Notes: generated by a model from the letters alone, not told the origin. A stretch of 64,000 nucleotides of DNA from Petrosia ficiformis (GCA_947044365.1 OX345646.1:1057001-1121000); one strand, 5' to 3'; counted from the first letter of the stretch, positions 35,001 to 44,724 are shown. Made by a program: numbers and translations.

Positions 35001-37968
35001 ACTACACAACTAATCATATTCATGACCTTTCTTATCACTACGTGCTAGTGATGGTGGTTGTTATATATTCTTTGTTTGAAACTAAAAGTCAGCCTTTTTA
35101 TTCAGGCTCACAAAAACTTTCACTTAATCACTTAGACTATACATCAATAATTAACTACTGAATGTTAAGCATCAACTGAACTTATATACCTGAACAGTGC
35201 TGCCTGTATTGTGGGTTTGTGCACTACACAGCTAATCATATTCATGACTTTTCCTGTGTACATATATACCTACACAGTGCTGCCTGTATTGTGGGTTTGT
35301 GCACTACACAGCTAATCATATTCATAACATTTCCTATGTACTTATATATCTACTGTGCTTTTCAGGTTGCTTGAAACCTGGGCAATCACAACCAGAGGAA
35401 TTGACCAATGAAATTTGAGTATCACGTGAATTACTAGATTTCAGTGTACCTACAAAGCGGACCCTGTGTTGTCAGGAAGAGTCATGAATATGATTAGTTA
35501 TGTGATTCACAAACCCACAATACAGAGAGCACTGTATAGGTATATAAGTACACAGGAAGAGTCATGAATATGATTAGATCCACAAACCCACAATACAGAG
35601 AGAATATAGGTATATAAGTACACAGGAAAAGTCGTGAATATGATTAGCTATCTAGCCAACAAAACCTGTACTAATGTACGTGTATCTCCTAGACAGTGCT
35701 AAACTGTGTTTTTGATATGCTCATATTGCGCAGCATTGGCCCAAAGAGCTTCCTATTTGGAACTACACAGTTCTCTCTTTAGGCCAGTAGCGCAGTTAGT
35801 TATGATTACATTGTGACTAACAGCATTAACTCTTTGTTAATTGGCTCAAGATGTATTCCCAATGGCACACACACTAACCATTATTGAGCCCATGCTTCAA
35901 AACTTATCAAAAACTCTGGTGCTCTTATTTGTCATACTAAATAACACTTAATCTTCTATACTTCACTGAATATAATAAAATAATTCTGTAAATGCTTACA
36001 TTAGTAATAGATTGAGATGTTCTCAATTCTGTCTGTTCTCTTTCCAATTCATCTAACTTCTCAGGTGTTAGTGACTCACGATATCGCTCCTGTTCATGTC
36101 TCTTTTGAACAGATAATATTTCTTTGTGTTCATCTTCCAGACGTCTGGTTTTCAATAGTGCCTGTTCTCTGTCTGATTCAGCTTGACGTAATCGGTCTCT
36201 CATGAGATCTAATTCTTTAGCTTGTAATGTAAATCGAGTGTCTAAAGAATCAAAACGGCGATTGAATTCTACAAGAAAATATATATTAACCTTATATATA
36301 TATACATGTACAGTATTGTTGTTTTAGTTAAAACCTCTTTTAGTAAGGTATTGTGACTTTTAGTTAACTAAATTACAAGTCTATTGTAATAACTATAACT
36401 AAAACCTCTTTTAGTAAGGTATTGTGACTTTTAGTTAACTAAACTATACAAGTCTATTGTAATAACTATAACTAAAACCTCTTTTAGTAAGGTATTGTGA
36501 CTTTTAGTTAACTAAACTATAACTAAATTACAAGTCTATTGTAATAACTATAACTAAAACCTCTTTTAGTAAGGCATTGTGACTTTTAGTTAACTAAACT
36601 ATAACTAAATTACAAGTCTATTGTAATAACTATAACTAAAACCTCTTTTAGTAAGGTATTATGACTTTAGTTAACTAAACTATAACTAAATTACAAGTCT
36701 ATTGTAATAACTATAACTAAAACCTCTTTTAGTAAGGCATTGTGACTTTTAGTTAACTAAACTATAACTAAATTACAAGTCTATTGTAATAACTATAACT
36801 AAAACCTCTTTTAGTAAGGCATTGTGACTTTTAGTTAACTAAAACTATAACTAAATTACAAGTCTATTGTAATAACTATAACTAACTAAAATGAAAATTG
36901 GCCAATAATGGGTGCTAATATTATAATTTAACTATAATTTATAAAACTAAAGTTTGAGAAACCTTAACAAATATCGGTATCAATCATTATGTGAAAGATG
37001 TAACCGATATAGTAATACAATGTAAATGTACTACTAATGTCATTTCTTGTGATTATGCCATCATTAATTGCTTTTATGATACTTATAATTAAACAGAAAA
37101 TGCTCATTTTCATTGAAAGAATGAGAAACCAGAAGGTAGATATAATATCTGATTGGTGTCAGTTATTTGTACATATCTAAAGTATTATGAAATATCACAG
37201 TAAAATCTTATCGGCGTATCGCTAGTAATCATTGAATTGGCCTAATTTCCTTAAGAGTTCAAAAAATGCCACTCACCATGATCAGTATATAATGGAGGAT
37301 GTCTCCCAACTAGAGGGGGAGTTCCCACGTCACTATCTCCTTGTTCAACTTGTTTAGTAGTTTCATCAGATATCAGCTTGAATCTATTGGCTGTTGCTGC
37401 TCTCTCTAATTCCAAGTTTCTTATCTTCTCTTGTAATGCTTTCAATGCTTGTATCATAGCTGAAAGGAAAGGAAACTGCATCTACGTGTATCTATAGTCT
37501 TGCATAGCCAGATCTGTCCATCAATCCACATTTCAATCCGTCCATTTATTAATCCATCTATTCATCCATCCATCAAGGAATCCATTCACCAATCCATTCA
37601 TCCATTCACCAATCCATCCATTATGGCATAGTATTAGATGACCCCAAGGAATAATTGTAGTTGTACCAAATCCGGAAGTCCAGAACTTTATGATTCATAT
37701 TGTATTTACAAGATGAATTATCTGACAAGATTGATATAGTTTCTATGGTAACATATCAACCATCTTTATATACAAACTTACCATCACTGTTGCTTTCCTT
37801 CACTCCAGTAACTTTTAGCGGTAATGGTCTATTGTGAATAGAAAATACATCATACAAAGGTTCATATTCTTTTTCTAAACGAGATGGCACATCTAATAAA
37901 GAAAGTGAACTAGTTGTATGGCGTGAAAGGATGGAACCAGTCTCTACACCACTTAGTATATCATCCAT
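29004..37968 (-). CDS. CEP57: Centrosomal protein CEP57 ortholog
   Basis: Exons (minus): 37968-37782, 37459-37277, 36268-36000, 33164-33075, 32743-32579, 30339-30104, 29436-29004; all GT-AG and in phase, 520 residues (human about 500). CEP57 is a pericentriolar coiled-coil/microtubule-binding protein acting in centriole duplication and spindle-pole integrity. Seen: N-terminal coiled coil (ALKALQEKIRNLELERA; LDLMRDRLRQAESDREQALL), a linker with MKDVPFVVGT, then STSPSHSVGANYQKVLSLMK and LKALEEEFGHLAFEHQELAR, hallmark blocks of the CEP57 C-terminal microtubule-binding domain, ending in a basic region and LQNTLQRDDLSW. Both main domains are present, so it looks functional. Introns 2, 3, 5 and 6 carry minisatellite, MITEs and small-RNA modules. 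Head-to-head with PITRM1, 111 bp apart. Confidence 0.93.
29567..30003. repeat. 82-bp minisatellite family, copy 3 (inverted)
   Basis: CTAGTGTTGTTTTAGTTTGA opens the copy; units are GGTTTTAGTTATAGTTATTA / CAATAGACTTGTAATTTAG. Intron 6 of CEP57. Confidence 0.88.
30440..30500 (+). promoter_or_regulatory. Promoter-only part of a small RNA module
   Basis: AAAACCCACAGTAATGTCA (about 30462) and GGATTTATAAAC (30490) without a recognisable Sm site downstream. Intron 5 of CEP57. Confidence 0.4.
30812..30945 (-). ncRNA. Putative small RNA module with altered Sm site
   Basis: Minus: AACCCACAATAAAGACA (30937-30921), TATA GGTATAAAAGG (30910-30900), then AAGTTTTGAG where other copies have AATTTTTGAG (30838-30829) and stem AGCCAT...AAGGCT (30828-30812). 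An A11 tract precedes the Sm-like site. Distal element absent; probably decayed. Intron 5 of CEP57. Confidence 0.4.
31047..31196 (+). ncRNA. Putative Sm-class small RNA module
   Basis: TTATGAATACCATTAAA (31046), AAACCCACAATAATGTCA (31068), GGATTTATAAACC (31095), Sm AATTTTTGA (31168-31176), stem AGCCT-TCAAAAAAG-AGGCT (31178-31196). Antisense in CEP57 intron 5. Confidence 0.6.
31555..31735 (-). repeat. Tandem small-RNA promoter halves
   Basis: Minus-strand PSE-like AACCCACAATA occurs at about 31575, 31640 and 31710 together with distal-like ATCATTATGAACATG (31607, 31680), with no Sm site or hairpin. These look like promoter parts multiplied on their own. Confidence 0.5.
31748..31904 (+). ncRNA. 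Putative Sm-class small RNA module
   Basis: GTGAATATGATTAG (31748), AAACCCACAATACAG (31776), ATATATAAGC (31805), Sm AATTTTTG (31876-31883), stem AGCCT-AAACTATAA-AGGCT (31886-31904). Confidence 0.6.
33221..33410. repeat. 82-bp minisatellite family, short copy
   Basis: One to two units (AACCTCTTTTAGTAAGG) with end blocks GTATTGTTTTAGTTAAC and AAAAGTGGTCAGTATT. Intron 3 of CEP57, beside exon 4. Confidence 0.8.
33481..33635 (-). ncRNA. Putative Sm-class small RNA module
   Basis: Minus: GTCATGAATATGATTAG (33632), AAACCCACAATACAGG (33602), GATTATATAAAC (33574), Sm AATTTTTGAG (33508-33499), stem AGCCT...AGGCT (33498-33481). Same strand as CEP57, intron 3. Confidence 0.6.
33646..34014. mobile_element. 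MITE with about 45-bp inverted ends
   Basis: TGTACATGGGGTGTTTGTAA + ACCTGGACTCTGGACTGGAC at the left is inverted at the right (to 34013). It separates two copies of a small-RNA promoter (33.56-33.64 and 34.01-34.12 kb). The open frame inside resembles no protein. Confidence 0.8.
34012..34170 (-). repeat. Split small RNA module pieces
   Basis: 34012-34090 (minus) is a promoter half (GTCATGAATATGATTAG, AAACCCACAATACAGG, TATATACA). 34143-34165 is a 3' end (AGCCTGAGTAAAAAGGCT with Sm-like AATGTTTGTGAG). Order and spacing show these are fragments, not one gene. Confidence 0.45.
34660..34745. repeat. GACA tract and GC-rich hairpin
   Basis: (GACA)n at 34675-34695 is followed by TACCCTTCCGCC and GGCGAGGGTA, a GC-rich imperfect hairpin like that at 17.27 kb. 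Confidence 0.45.
34793..35031. repeat. Head-to-head pair of small-RNA promoter halves
   Basis: 34793-34866 (GTCATGAATATGATTAG, AAACCCACAATACAGGGAGC, GTATAAGT) is inverted at 34957-35031, making a foldback with arms of about 75 bp. No Sm site or hairpin in either orientation. Confidence 0.55.
35091..35248 (-). ncRNA. Putative small RNA module, variant Sm site
   Basis: Minus: GTCATGAATATGATTAG (35248), AAACCCACAATACAGG (35219), GGTATATAAG (35190), Sm-like AAGTTTTTGTGAG (35119-35107), stem AGCCT...AGGCT (35108-35091). A second promoter half follows at 35265-35335. Confidence 0.45.
35465..35650 (+). repeat. Three tandem small-RNA promoter halves
   Basis: Units of about 75-85 bp: CACAGGAAGAGTCATGAATA / TGATTAG ... 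ACAAACCCACAATACAGAGA ... GGTATATAAGTA, starting near 35470, 35548 and 35622 (third cut short). No Sm site. Confidence 0.6.
35704..35918. mobile_element. hAT-like MITE
   Basis: CTGTGTTTTTGATATG ... TTATCAAAAACTCTG, with flanks GTGCTAAA/GTGCTCTT (5 of 8 identical), a likely diverged target duplication. Intron 3 of CEP57. Confidence 0.75.
36315..36960. repeat. 82-bp minisatellite family, longest copy
   Basis: About seven units of ACCTCTTTTAGTAAGGTATT / GTGACTTTTAGTTAACTAAA / CAAGTCTATTGTAATAACTA, in intron 2 of CEP57. Confidence 0.92.
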
Positions 37969-38079
37969 TATTTACTTTTCAAAAAGGAGGGCCTTTTTAT
38001 TGCGCATGCGCAGCAGTACAGTCGAGGCTTTAACCACGCCCAAATTCACGTGGAAATTTATGATTTCTAGTAGTTGAAG
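37969..38079. promoter_or_regulatory. CEP57/PITRM1 bidirectional promoter with NRF1-type palindrome
   Basis: 111 bp between start codons. Contains TGCGCATGCGCA (38001-38012), the same 12-mer as in the other divergent promoter at 19488. No TATA box. NRF1 sites commonly drive housekeeping and mitochondrial genes, consistent with PITRM1. Confidence 0.7.
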
Positions 38080-40924
38080 ATGATGAGTTTTCTTCGTTTC
38101 AAAAGCAATCCTAGGAATGCATATAAACTCAGTAGAAGGTAAGTTTCTTTATAAAAATAGTGGTGATTTTGGGTGTCACGTGACAGGTTATTTCATAACT
38201 TGTAATAATCATAATTTATTGATTTCTTGTATTTTGCAGATGTATACACAGTAGTAATGTAAGATGGAATGGAAGAGATAATTCACTTACCGAAGCACGT
38301 ATGTATATAATGTGATAATTGATATTCGATTCGCTGCAGGATGGCATTCATTATATCAAATTAATTGTTACCCAAATCGTGGTATACTATGCCCTTTTCA
38401 TTAAATATTAAAAAAACTATTTTTTATTGGAAGCTCCTTGTGGTAACTTGAAAAATTATTATATTTATTGATTTAAAATAACAAAATAGAAAATCGACTA
38501 AATACAAAAAATAAATAGGACATATAATGCTCGAAATTATGTCAAGCAATTGGCTATTTTCTAGACATTTTGCCTCTTTGTCAGATAAAATTGCATTCGT
38601 CTGGATAAAGTGGATAGTGGACATTTTGTTTGATTAGCTATAATAATGAGAATAATAAAATCAGTGTGTTACTTTATATCTCTTTTCGGACAAAATCCAC
38701 AACTTGGTGGATATATATTGTTTTTGTCCATATGATTTTGCTGGACACTCTGAAAAACTATTTTGAGCACTGAGCTTATATAGCTACTGAACAAGAGACA
38801 ATATTCTTGAACATGTCTATCTATAATTAATATTTCAACAATAGACCTGATTGTCTAAGTATATTATAGCATACACTATTGTTCACATTGTTACACATCA
38901 GAGTTTTTGATAGGTTTTAAAGCAAGAGCCAAATTGGCTCAACAATTGTTAGTGTGTGCACCATTGGGAATACATCCTGAACCAATTAACAAAGAGTTAA
39001 TACTGTTAGTGATAATATAATCACAATTAACTGTGCCATATGGCCCAAAGAGAGAACTGTGCAGTGCCAAATAAGAAGCTCTTTAGGCCAATGGTGTGCT
39101 TATCAAAAACACTGCGCCCCTATTGACATGAATTAAGTAATACATCACACATCAGTATAATTTTACGCATTCAATAAATTGAAACTAACATACGCATGTA
39201 CTTATCTATTTATCATGGATTGTGTCTATTTTACCCGTTGTTACATCTATATTTAATGAATGTACTCATGGGGCAGAACCATCTCCATGAGTGTAAAGTG
39301 AGAACAACCATTGACTTACATTGCATTCCCAATTATTATTGAAAGCAAACAAATAATTCCGGACGATATTATCTAATGTATGTATGTATGTGTATATGTA
39401 CATGTATATTTGTGTGTGTCACAACTTAACATGTTATTTAATAATAAATAAATACACTCATTTGCCAAATGATTTGTATTTAGCTATAACTATGTATATA
39501 TATGTATACAACTGTCTATACATTAATTTGATATCTAGGTCTTTTATTTCATTTTTATATTCTGTGATTAATTTTGAGCTTTATGGAAATGACAACTACT
39601 TACATTGTTGTAAGTAGCTGAAGAAGACTCTAGCCTCTCGGGCTGAAACATTCTGTTCACTGAACTATTATTTCGTTTCTATAAAGCTCAAAATTAATCA
39701 CATAGAATAATTATACATTTGTTGTACATGTATCTATCTTCATCGTACATGCATCTATCTTCATCGTACATGCATCTATCTTCATCATACATGCATCTAT
39801 CTTCATCGTACATGCATCTATCTTCATCATACATGCATCTATCTTCATCGTACATGCATCTATCTTCATCGTACATGCATCTATCTTCATCATACATGCA
39901 TCTATCTTCATCGTACATGCATCTATCTTCATCGTACATGCATCTATCTTCATCGTACATGCATCTATCTATCTATCCATGCCTCTTTTACAGGTAATTT
40001 TTCACCTGGAAGCCAAGTAAATGGATATACTGTTAAAGCTGTAACTGAAATTCCTGATTTTAATCTTGTGGCTGTCCAGCTGAGTCATGATAGAACGCTT
40101 GCTCAACATCTTCATATAGCACGAAAAGATCCTAATAATACTTTTGGGTAAGTGTGTAGTTGTATTTCAGAATGGATACATGAGTAGATGGATGGATAGA
40201 TGAATAGATAGATAATTTGATAGATAGATAGATGCATGGATGGATAGATACATATAGATGGGTGTATGGAGCTAATACATAGACACATGAATGAATATAT
40301 ATGTGATTGTATGGATGAATGGTGAGATGAGTTGATAGATGCATGGATAGATAGATAGATAGATGAATGTATGGACGTATATTTTATAAATGGATGGAGT
40401 GATGGATTGTCGGATGGATTGATCATAATAGTTTTTTTTGGGTAAGTGTGCTATATTTCAGACTGAATGGAGAGCTAATTGAATTGATGAATTTATGTAT
40501 GAATAGATAGCTAAATGGATAGATAGATAGATGGATGTATGGATGAATAGATAGATATGTTGATAGATACATACATGTATACATAGATAGATATATTGTA
40601 TTGAAGGATGGATTGATGGATGGATTGATAGATAGATTGATGGAAGGATGGAAGGATAGGTGAAATTGACAGACAAAGGGATTTATAAATTGATGCATGG
40701 CGGCACAGAGTGACAAAGTGATGATATGAATAAACAATTAAATAGCATTTGTCCTCATTTCCATTCCTTTAGTGTGGGTTTCAGGACGACACCTATGGAC
40801 AGCACAGGAGTATCTCATATATTGGAACATACAGTATTATGTGGATCTAAAAACTATCCTGTTCGAGACCCTTTCTTTAAGATGATCAGCAGATCGCTCT
40901 CAACATTCATGAATGCATTCACAG
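38080..40924 (+). CDS. PITRM1: Presequence protease (PITRM1/PreP), first four exons
   Basis: Exons 38080-38138, 38240-38298, 39994-40147, 40773-40924 (GT-AG, in phase; about 141 residues). It starts with an Arg/Ser-rich, acid-poor leader ([20 protein letters not shown]), a mitochondrial targeting sequence. Then [19 protein letters not shown] and [10 protein letters not shown] followed by HILEH (residues 106-110), the inverted zinc site of M16C metalloproteases, and [18 protein letters not shown]. The enzyme degrades cleaved presequences and other peptides in the matrix. The family is about 1000 residues; the rest (next block normally DYT.YPF) was not found in the following 23 kb, so intron 4 is very long or the locus is broken. 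Confidence 0.92.
38899..39114. mobile_element. hAT-like MITE
   Basis: CAGAGTTTTTGATAGG ... TATCAAAAACACTG; core has ATACATCCTGAACCAATTAA and AGAGAACTGTGCAGTGCCAA. No exact 8-bp duplication. Intron 2 of PITRM1. Confidence 0.8.
39115..39715. other. PITRM1 intron 2, AT-rich
   Basis: Contains a 30-bp inverted pair, AATTAATTTTGAGCTTTAT-type: ATTAATTTTGAGCTTTATGG (about 39567) against TATAAAGCTCAAAATTAAT (39679), possibly a small foldback element. No gene. Confidence 0.5.
39719..39978. repeat. 21-bp tandem repeat, about 12 copies
   Basis: Units CATGCATCTATCTTCATCGTA (one-base variants CGTA/CATA), ending 15 bp before exon 3 of PITRM1. Because 21 is a multiple of 3 and the unit lacks stops, it reads as open in several frames; not a protein. 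Confidence 0.95.
40175..40700. repeat. (GATA)/(GATG) microsatellites
   Basis: Two GATAGATAGATG/GGATGGAT tracts in PITRM1 intron 3, each preceded by a copy of GGGTAAGTGTG and ATTTCAGA (40145 and 40439), so exon 3's splice-site region was duplicated with the tract. Confidence 0.85.
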
Positions 40925-41302
40925 GTAAGTGAATTTATAGTACATGTACACATGCATGTATATGTACATGTATATATATGTACAAGTACAACTGTGGACA
41001 GTGTGGAGTGTATCAACAAATTGTTCCTAATTCTACTATACATGTACTCATTACATCTTGTTGCTATGGTAGCATAGATATGATATGCACTAATCAATTG
41101 AGTTACATGATATTAATTTTGTTGCTATGGTAACGTTAGTCCTCTTTTCATAATCGCATATGCATTCAGATATTAATTTTATTGTGGTAAATACTTTTAT
41201 CATGTATTAGCTAGGATTAAATAGAATTTTCATTGTTTATGTGATCTCATCTTTGAAAATAGACGCTTTCCTGTAAATATTTCTAATCCAACACTTACAA
41301 TT

Positions 41303-41449
41303 TAATTGCTTGTCATTCTTCTATATAATGTATTAATTTTGTACAGGAAGTCAATGAGCTTCGGTATCTGAGAAGCTTAACAATATCCCTTCCTGGATAC
41401 TGAATTTGATTGACTTCTCGTACAAAATAGTGAAATGGCAAGCAATTTA
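41303..41449 (+). ncRNA. Long hairpin, pre-miRNA-like
   Basis: ATTTTGTACAGGAAGTCAAT (41336 on) faces ATTGACTTCTCGTACAAAAT (41409-41428); the stem continues inward through GAGCTTCGGTATCTGAGAAG against CTTCCTGGATACTGAATTTG with several G-U pairs, closing on an 18-nt loop. Outer arms AATTGCTTGTCATT / AAATGGCAAGCAATT pair after an asymmetric bulge. Size fits a long animal pre-miRNA; it could also be a small foldback element. Confidence 0.4.
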
Positions 41450-41870
41450 GTATTTGATCAGAATTATTGGTGGGAAGGTGTCCATTTTCTAACTGTGTTG
41501 TACATTGAATTCAAATCTTTGATAATTTAAATTCAATCTTTTATTTCTTAATTCCAAACCTTGATTAATTATAATTATTTACATCTATATGAGTGTTACT
41601 ATGGTGACTGTAGTCCTCTTTTGTACATGTACTGTAAGGTGTGTATGCATGGTTCTATGCTAAATACATGTATAGTTGGTATGGTCTCACTTCGCCTACT
41701 CTCATTTTGCTTACTCTCCTAAAGTCATTTTTGATATTTTGTTGAAGTGAATTTTGGCATTCCTTTGACCACATCAAGGAGAAATGGCATTGCATAGAGT
41801 GGCACAGCACCTCTTTTCCACTCTTTAGCTAGAACCGTGTTATTGCATTCCGTGGTGGGTATACACCCAA
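41450..41870. other. PITRM1 intron 4 start, no feature seen
   Basis: AT-rich, no repeat family or gene recognised. Confidence 0.5.
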
Positions 41871-41887
41871 CACAGGAAATAAAGGAG

Positions 41888-42041
41888 TTATGAATATAAT
41901 TAAATTAAATAAATAGTAAACCCACAATAGTGTCACATGGTGTCAACTATAAAAGGGGCAAATTAAATGTCATTACAAATAGGCCATTTTAACTACTCAT
42001 CATTTTATACCCTTCAATTTTTGGAAGCCTTCGAATAGGCT
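41888..42041 (+). ncRNA. Putative Sm-class small RNA module (subfamily II)
   Basis: TTATGAATATAATTA (41888), AAACCCACAATAGTGTCA (41918-41935), TATAAAAGG (41948), Sm AATTTTTGGA (42016-42025), stem AGCCT-TCGAAT-AGGCT (42026-42041). The PSE-to-TATA gap is 12 bp. First of eight related plus-strand modules between 41.9 and 48.4 kb. Confidence 0.65.
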
Positions 42042-42196
42042 AATGTTGAATACAATTTGAATGAACATTATATACCTATATGCCCCTACAATAGTTTCCT
42101 CATTAGTTAATATGTAGTACAACAATATCTATTTCTATTATCACTGTATTAGTCAATGTTGTATTTTTATATACCTACGACAGGAAATAAATGAGT

Positions 42197-42349
42197 TATG
42201 AATATAATTAAATTAAATAAATAGTAAACCCACAATAGTGTCACATGATGTCAACTATAAAAGGGGCAAATTAAATGTCATTAAAAATAGGCCATTTAAA
42301 GGACTCATCATTTAATACTCTTCAATTTTTGGAAGCCTTCGAATAGGCT
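42197..42349 (+). ncRNA. Putative Sm-class small RNA module (subfamily II)
   Basis: Near-duplicate of the 41.89-kb module: PSE-like 42226, TATA 42256, Sm AATTTTTGG (42324-42332), stem 42334-42349. Body differs at about 10 scattered positions. Confidence 0.65.
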
Positions 42350-42655
42350 AATGTTGAATGTTGAATAGTGAATAGTGAATACAATTTGAATGAACATGGC
42401 TAAAGCAATACCAATAATTACCACCTTAAAATACAAAGCAATGGGAGAATATTACTTGATGATACCTTAAGTGCTGGGTATTCTCTATTTTTTATGTTTT
42501 GACAGGACATCAGCATATCTGGTGTTTCAGTAATGCCCTGGTATGATGAAGTAGTACTTGTAAATTTGTAAAATTAATAATCAATCATCAATATATGTAG
42601 GTCAGGTTGTATATTATTCCAGGAAGTGGTAGCTTGATTATAGGAAATAAAAGAG

Positions 42656-42805
42656 TTATGAATATAATTGAATTAAATAAGCAGTAAACCCACAACACTG
42701 TCACATGGTGTCAACCATAAAAGGGGCAAATTAAATGCCCAAAAATTGGCCACTTCAGGGTACATCATTTAAACCCTTCAATTTTTGGAAGCCTTCGAAT
42801 GGGCT
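42656..42805 (+). ncRNA. Putative Sm-class small RNA module (subfamily II)
   Basis: TTATGAATATAATTG (42656), AAACCCACAACACTGTCA, CATAAAAGG in place of TATA (42716), Sm AATTTTTGG (42780-42788), stem AGCCT-TCGAAT-GGGCT with a G-U pair (42790-42805). Confidence 0.6.
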
Positions 42806-43204
42806 AATATTGAATAAAATTTGAATAAACATGTAGCCATAAACATTTATGGACTAAGGAAAAGGTAATACCAATATTTTCTATTGTCAAATACAATTGG
42901 AGAGTGATATCTTGAGTGCTTGGTTTTCTTATTTTTATTTTTAATGTTTTGACAGAGTTGTTACATCAGCATATCTGGTCTTTCAGTAACGCCCTGGTAC
43001 GATGAAGTAGTACCTGTAACTTTGTCAAAGTAACAATCATTTACGATCACATCACAACTGCATAGTACGGTACCTCCGACTATAAACGTTACTCATTCAG
43101 TATAATATTCAGTATGAACTGTCCGTATTTTCAGAGAACAATTGAAATCAAGTATGGATAGCTGGATGCTACTTCATTGATTTTTGATTCTTTATATATA
43201 ATAT

Positions 43205-43425
43205 ATATATATATATATATGTTGTATTTATATAGTATGGTATGGTATATGAATTATAGTAGGTGTATAGGTATTGTTAGGATCTTCATATAAAGAATCA
43301 TGAAATAATGTTGTATTTATATAGTATGGTATGGTATATGAATTATAGTAGGTGTATAGGTATTGTATGAAGATCCTAACAATACTATTGTTAGGATCTT
43401 CATATAAAGAATCATGAAATAATGT
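43205..43425. repeat. Tandem/inverted repeat GTATGGTATGGTATATGAAT
   Basis: Units of about 90 bp (GTTGTATTTATATAGTATGG ... AGGATCTTCATATAAAGAAT) with an inverted GATCCTAACAATA segment at 43373. Related tract at 45.65-45.89 kb. Confidence 0.8.
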
Positions 43426-43493
43426 TATATGTAGGTGTGTGGGTCAGGTTGTATATTATTGTACCAAAGCGTGAAGACAGGAAATAAAAGAGT

Positions 43494-43635
43494 TATGAAT
43501 ATAATTAAATATTAAACCCACAATACTGTCACATGGTGTCAACTATAAAAGGGGCAAATAAAATTTTGGAAAATTGGCCATTGTAGTATTTGATCATTTA
43601 ATCCTTTCAATTTTTGGAAAGCCTTCGAATGGGCT
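43494..43635 (+). ncRNA. Putative Sm-class small RNA module (subfamily II)
   Basis: TTATGAATATAATTAAA (43494), AAACCCACAATACTGTCA (43514), TATAAAAGG (43544), Sm AATTTTTGG (43609-43617), stem AGCCT-TCGAAT-GGGCT (43619-43635). Confidence 0.63.
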
Positions 43636-43639
43636 GATA

Positions 43640-44110
43640 GTAAATTTCAATAAATTTTGTCTGCTAGTGGAAGGTGATACAATACCAATAGTTGTGCATC
43701 GGTATGAATACGACACTAATACTTGATAATGCATGTGTTACATAAACATCAAAAATGTGGAAGCACTATGAAAATTTATTTATTAAATGGGTGTGTCAGA
43801 ACATTACCTATGATCCACCCTTATTTTGAAAAGGTATATATTAATACTAACAGAATCAAGCAGTTGAAGTCATGTGACATTGTGTGTGTACATTATTATT
43901 ATTTAATATCACTTATTTTTGACTGACATTATCGAAAAAAGGTGTTGTATCAGCTAATATACCCACAAAAAGGGTGTGGTAATATCTATATTGATTTTGT
44001 AGCAGTACACAATATCAAGTATGTTTGGGATCAAGTGTTCCTCATTGTAAAAGACAATGAATTTAATTAATAATTTTGTGGTAGACCTTTGAAACCACAA
44101 TCCCCCAAAA
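43640..44110. other. Intergenic/intronic, dispersed repeat remnants
   Basis: ACTTGATAATGCATGTG-family sequence at 43.68-43.75 kb; rest unassigned. No gene. Confidence 0.45.
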
Positions 44111-44136
44111 GCTAATCATTAACAGGAAGAGACTTG

Positions 44137-44272
44137 TTATGAATATAATTTAACTGTGTAATTTGCAACCCACAATAGTCTCACCAACAGCTGAGAATAA
44201 AGGAAGTTGTTATTGCCAAAGAATAATTCATTCCCAAAAAATTTTTGGGAGCCTACTAAAATTTAATGGGCT
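44137..44272 (+). ncRNA. Putative Sm-class small RNA module
   Basis: TTATGAATATAATTTAAC (44137), AACCCACAATAGTCTCA (44167), AATAAAGG (44196), Sm AATTTTTGGG (44240-44249), stem GCCTA...TGGGC (44250-44272). Short body of about 44 nt. Confidence 0.58.
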
Positions 44273-44290
44273 TATTATAACTATATATAT

Positions 44291-44565
44291 TAGAGCTGGG
44301 AACCGGATTCTGAAATTGATTATTGATTAAAATCAGCAGAAGTAATTAGGCCAATTAGGTCAATAATACAGGAAACTCCTCCCATTTAATGATCAAAAAG
44401 GCTTCTTGTCAATTACGTATTGTAAATTATTTGCTGGTGCATGAAAAGTTTGTCTTTTGGAATAATTAGCATAATCGATGTCACAGACTTATAATCGATA
44501 ATCAGAAGAATTTTCAATATCGATTGATTAATCGATAAATCGATTAATCATCTCAGCCCTAATAT
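44291..44565. mobile_element. MITE, TTAGAGCTGGG ends
   Basis: TTAGAGCTGGG (44291) and CTCAGCCCTAA (to 44565) with a palindromic ATCGATTAATCGATAAATCG core, inserted in a TATATATA context that prevents calling the target duplication. Confidence 0.65.
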
Positions 44566-44724
44566 ATATGTAACTATAACTACCTGAAATGAAACTGGAC
44601 TGGTAATGTGCACTTCAGTAATTAATAATGAAATATGTATAGTAACTTGATGATCATAGTTAACAAATCATAAAATCACTTGATCTGAAGTTAAGTTAGA
44701 GGTATAACTGCTCCAGCTTTCATA

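Noticed and set aside
38899..39114. Exact 8-bp target duplication for this hAT-like copy
   Set aside because: Flanks TTACACAT and CGCCCCTA do not match; only the 8451 copy, and weakly the 35704 copy, show one.
39694..39997. Open frames of repeated [14 protein letters not shown] and YMHLSSS units on both strands
   Set aside because: A 21-bp tandem repeat without stops is open in several frames at once; it lies in a PITRM1 intron and has no start context or domain.
40112..40737. Ser/Ile/His-rich reading frames on the minus strand
   Set aside because: Translation of GATA/GATG microsatellites in PITRM1 intron 3.
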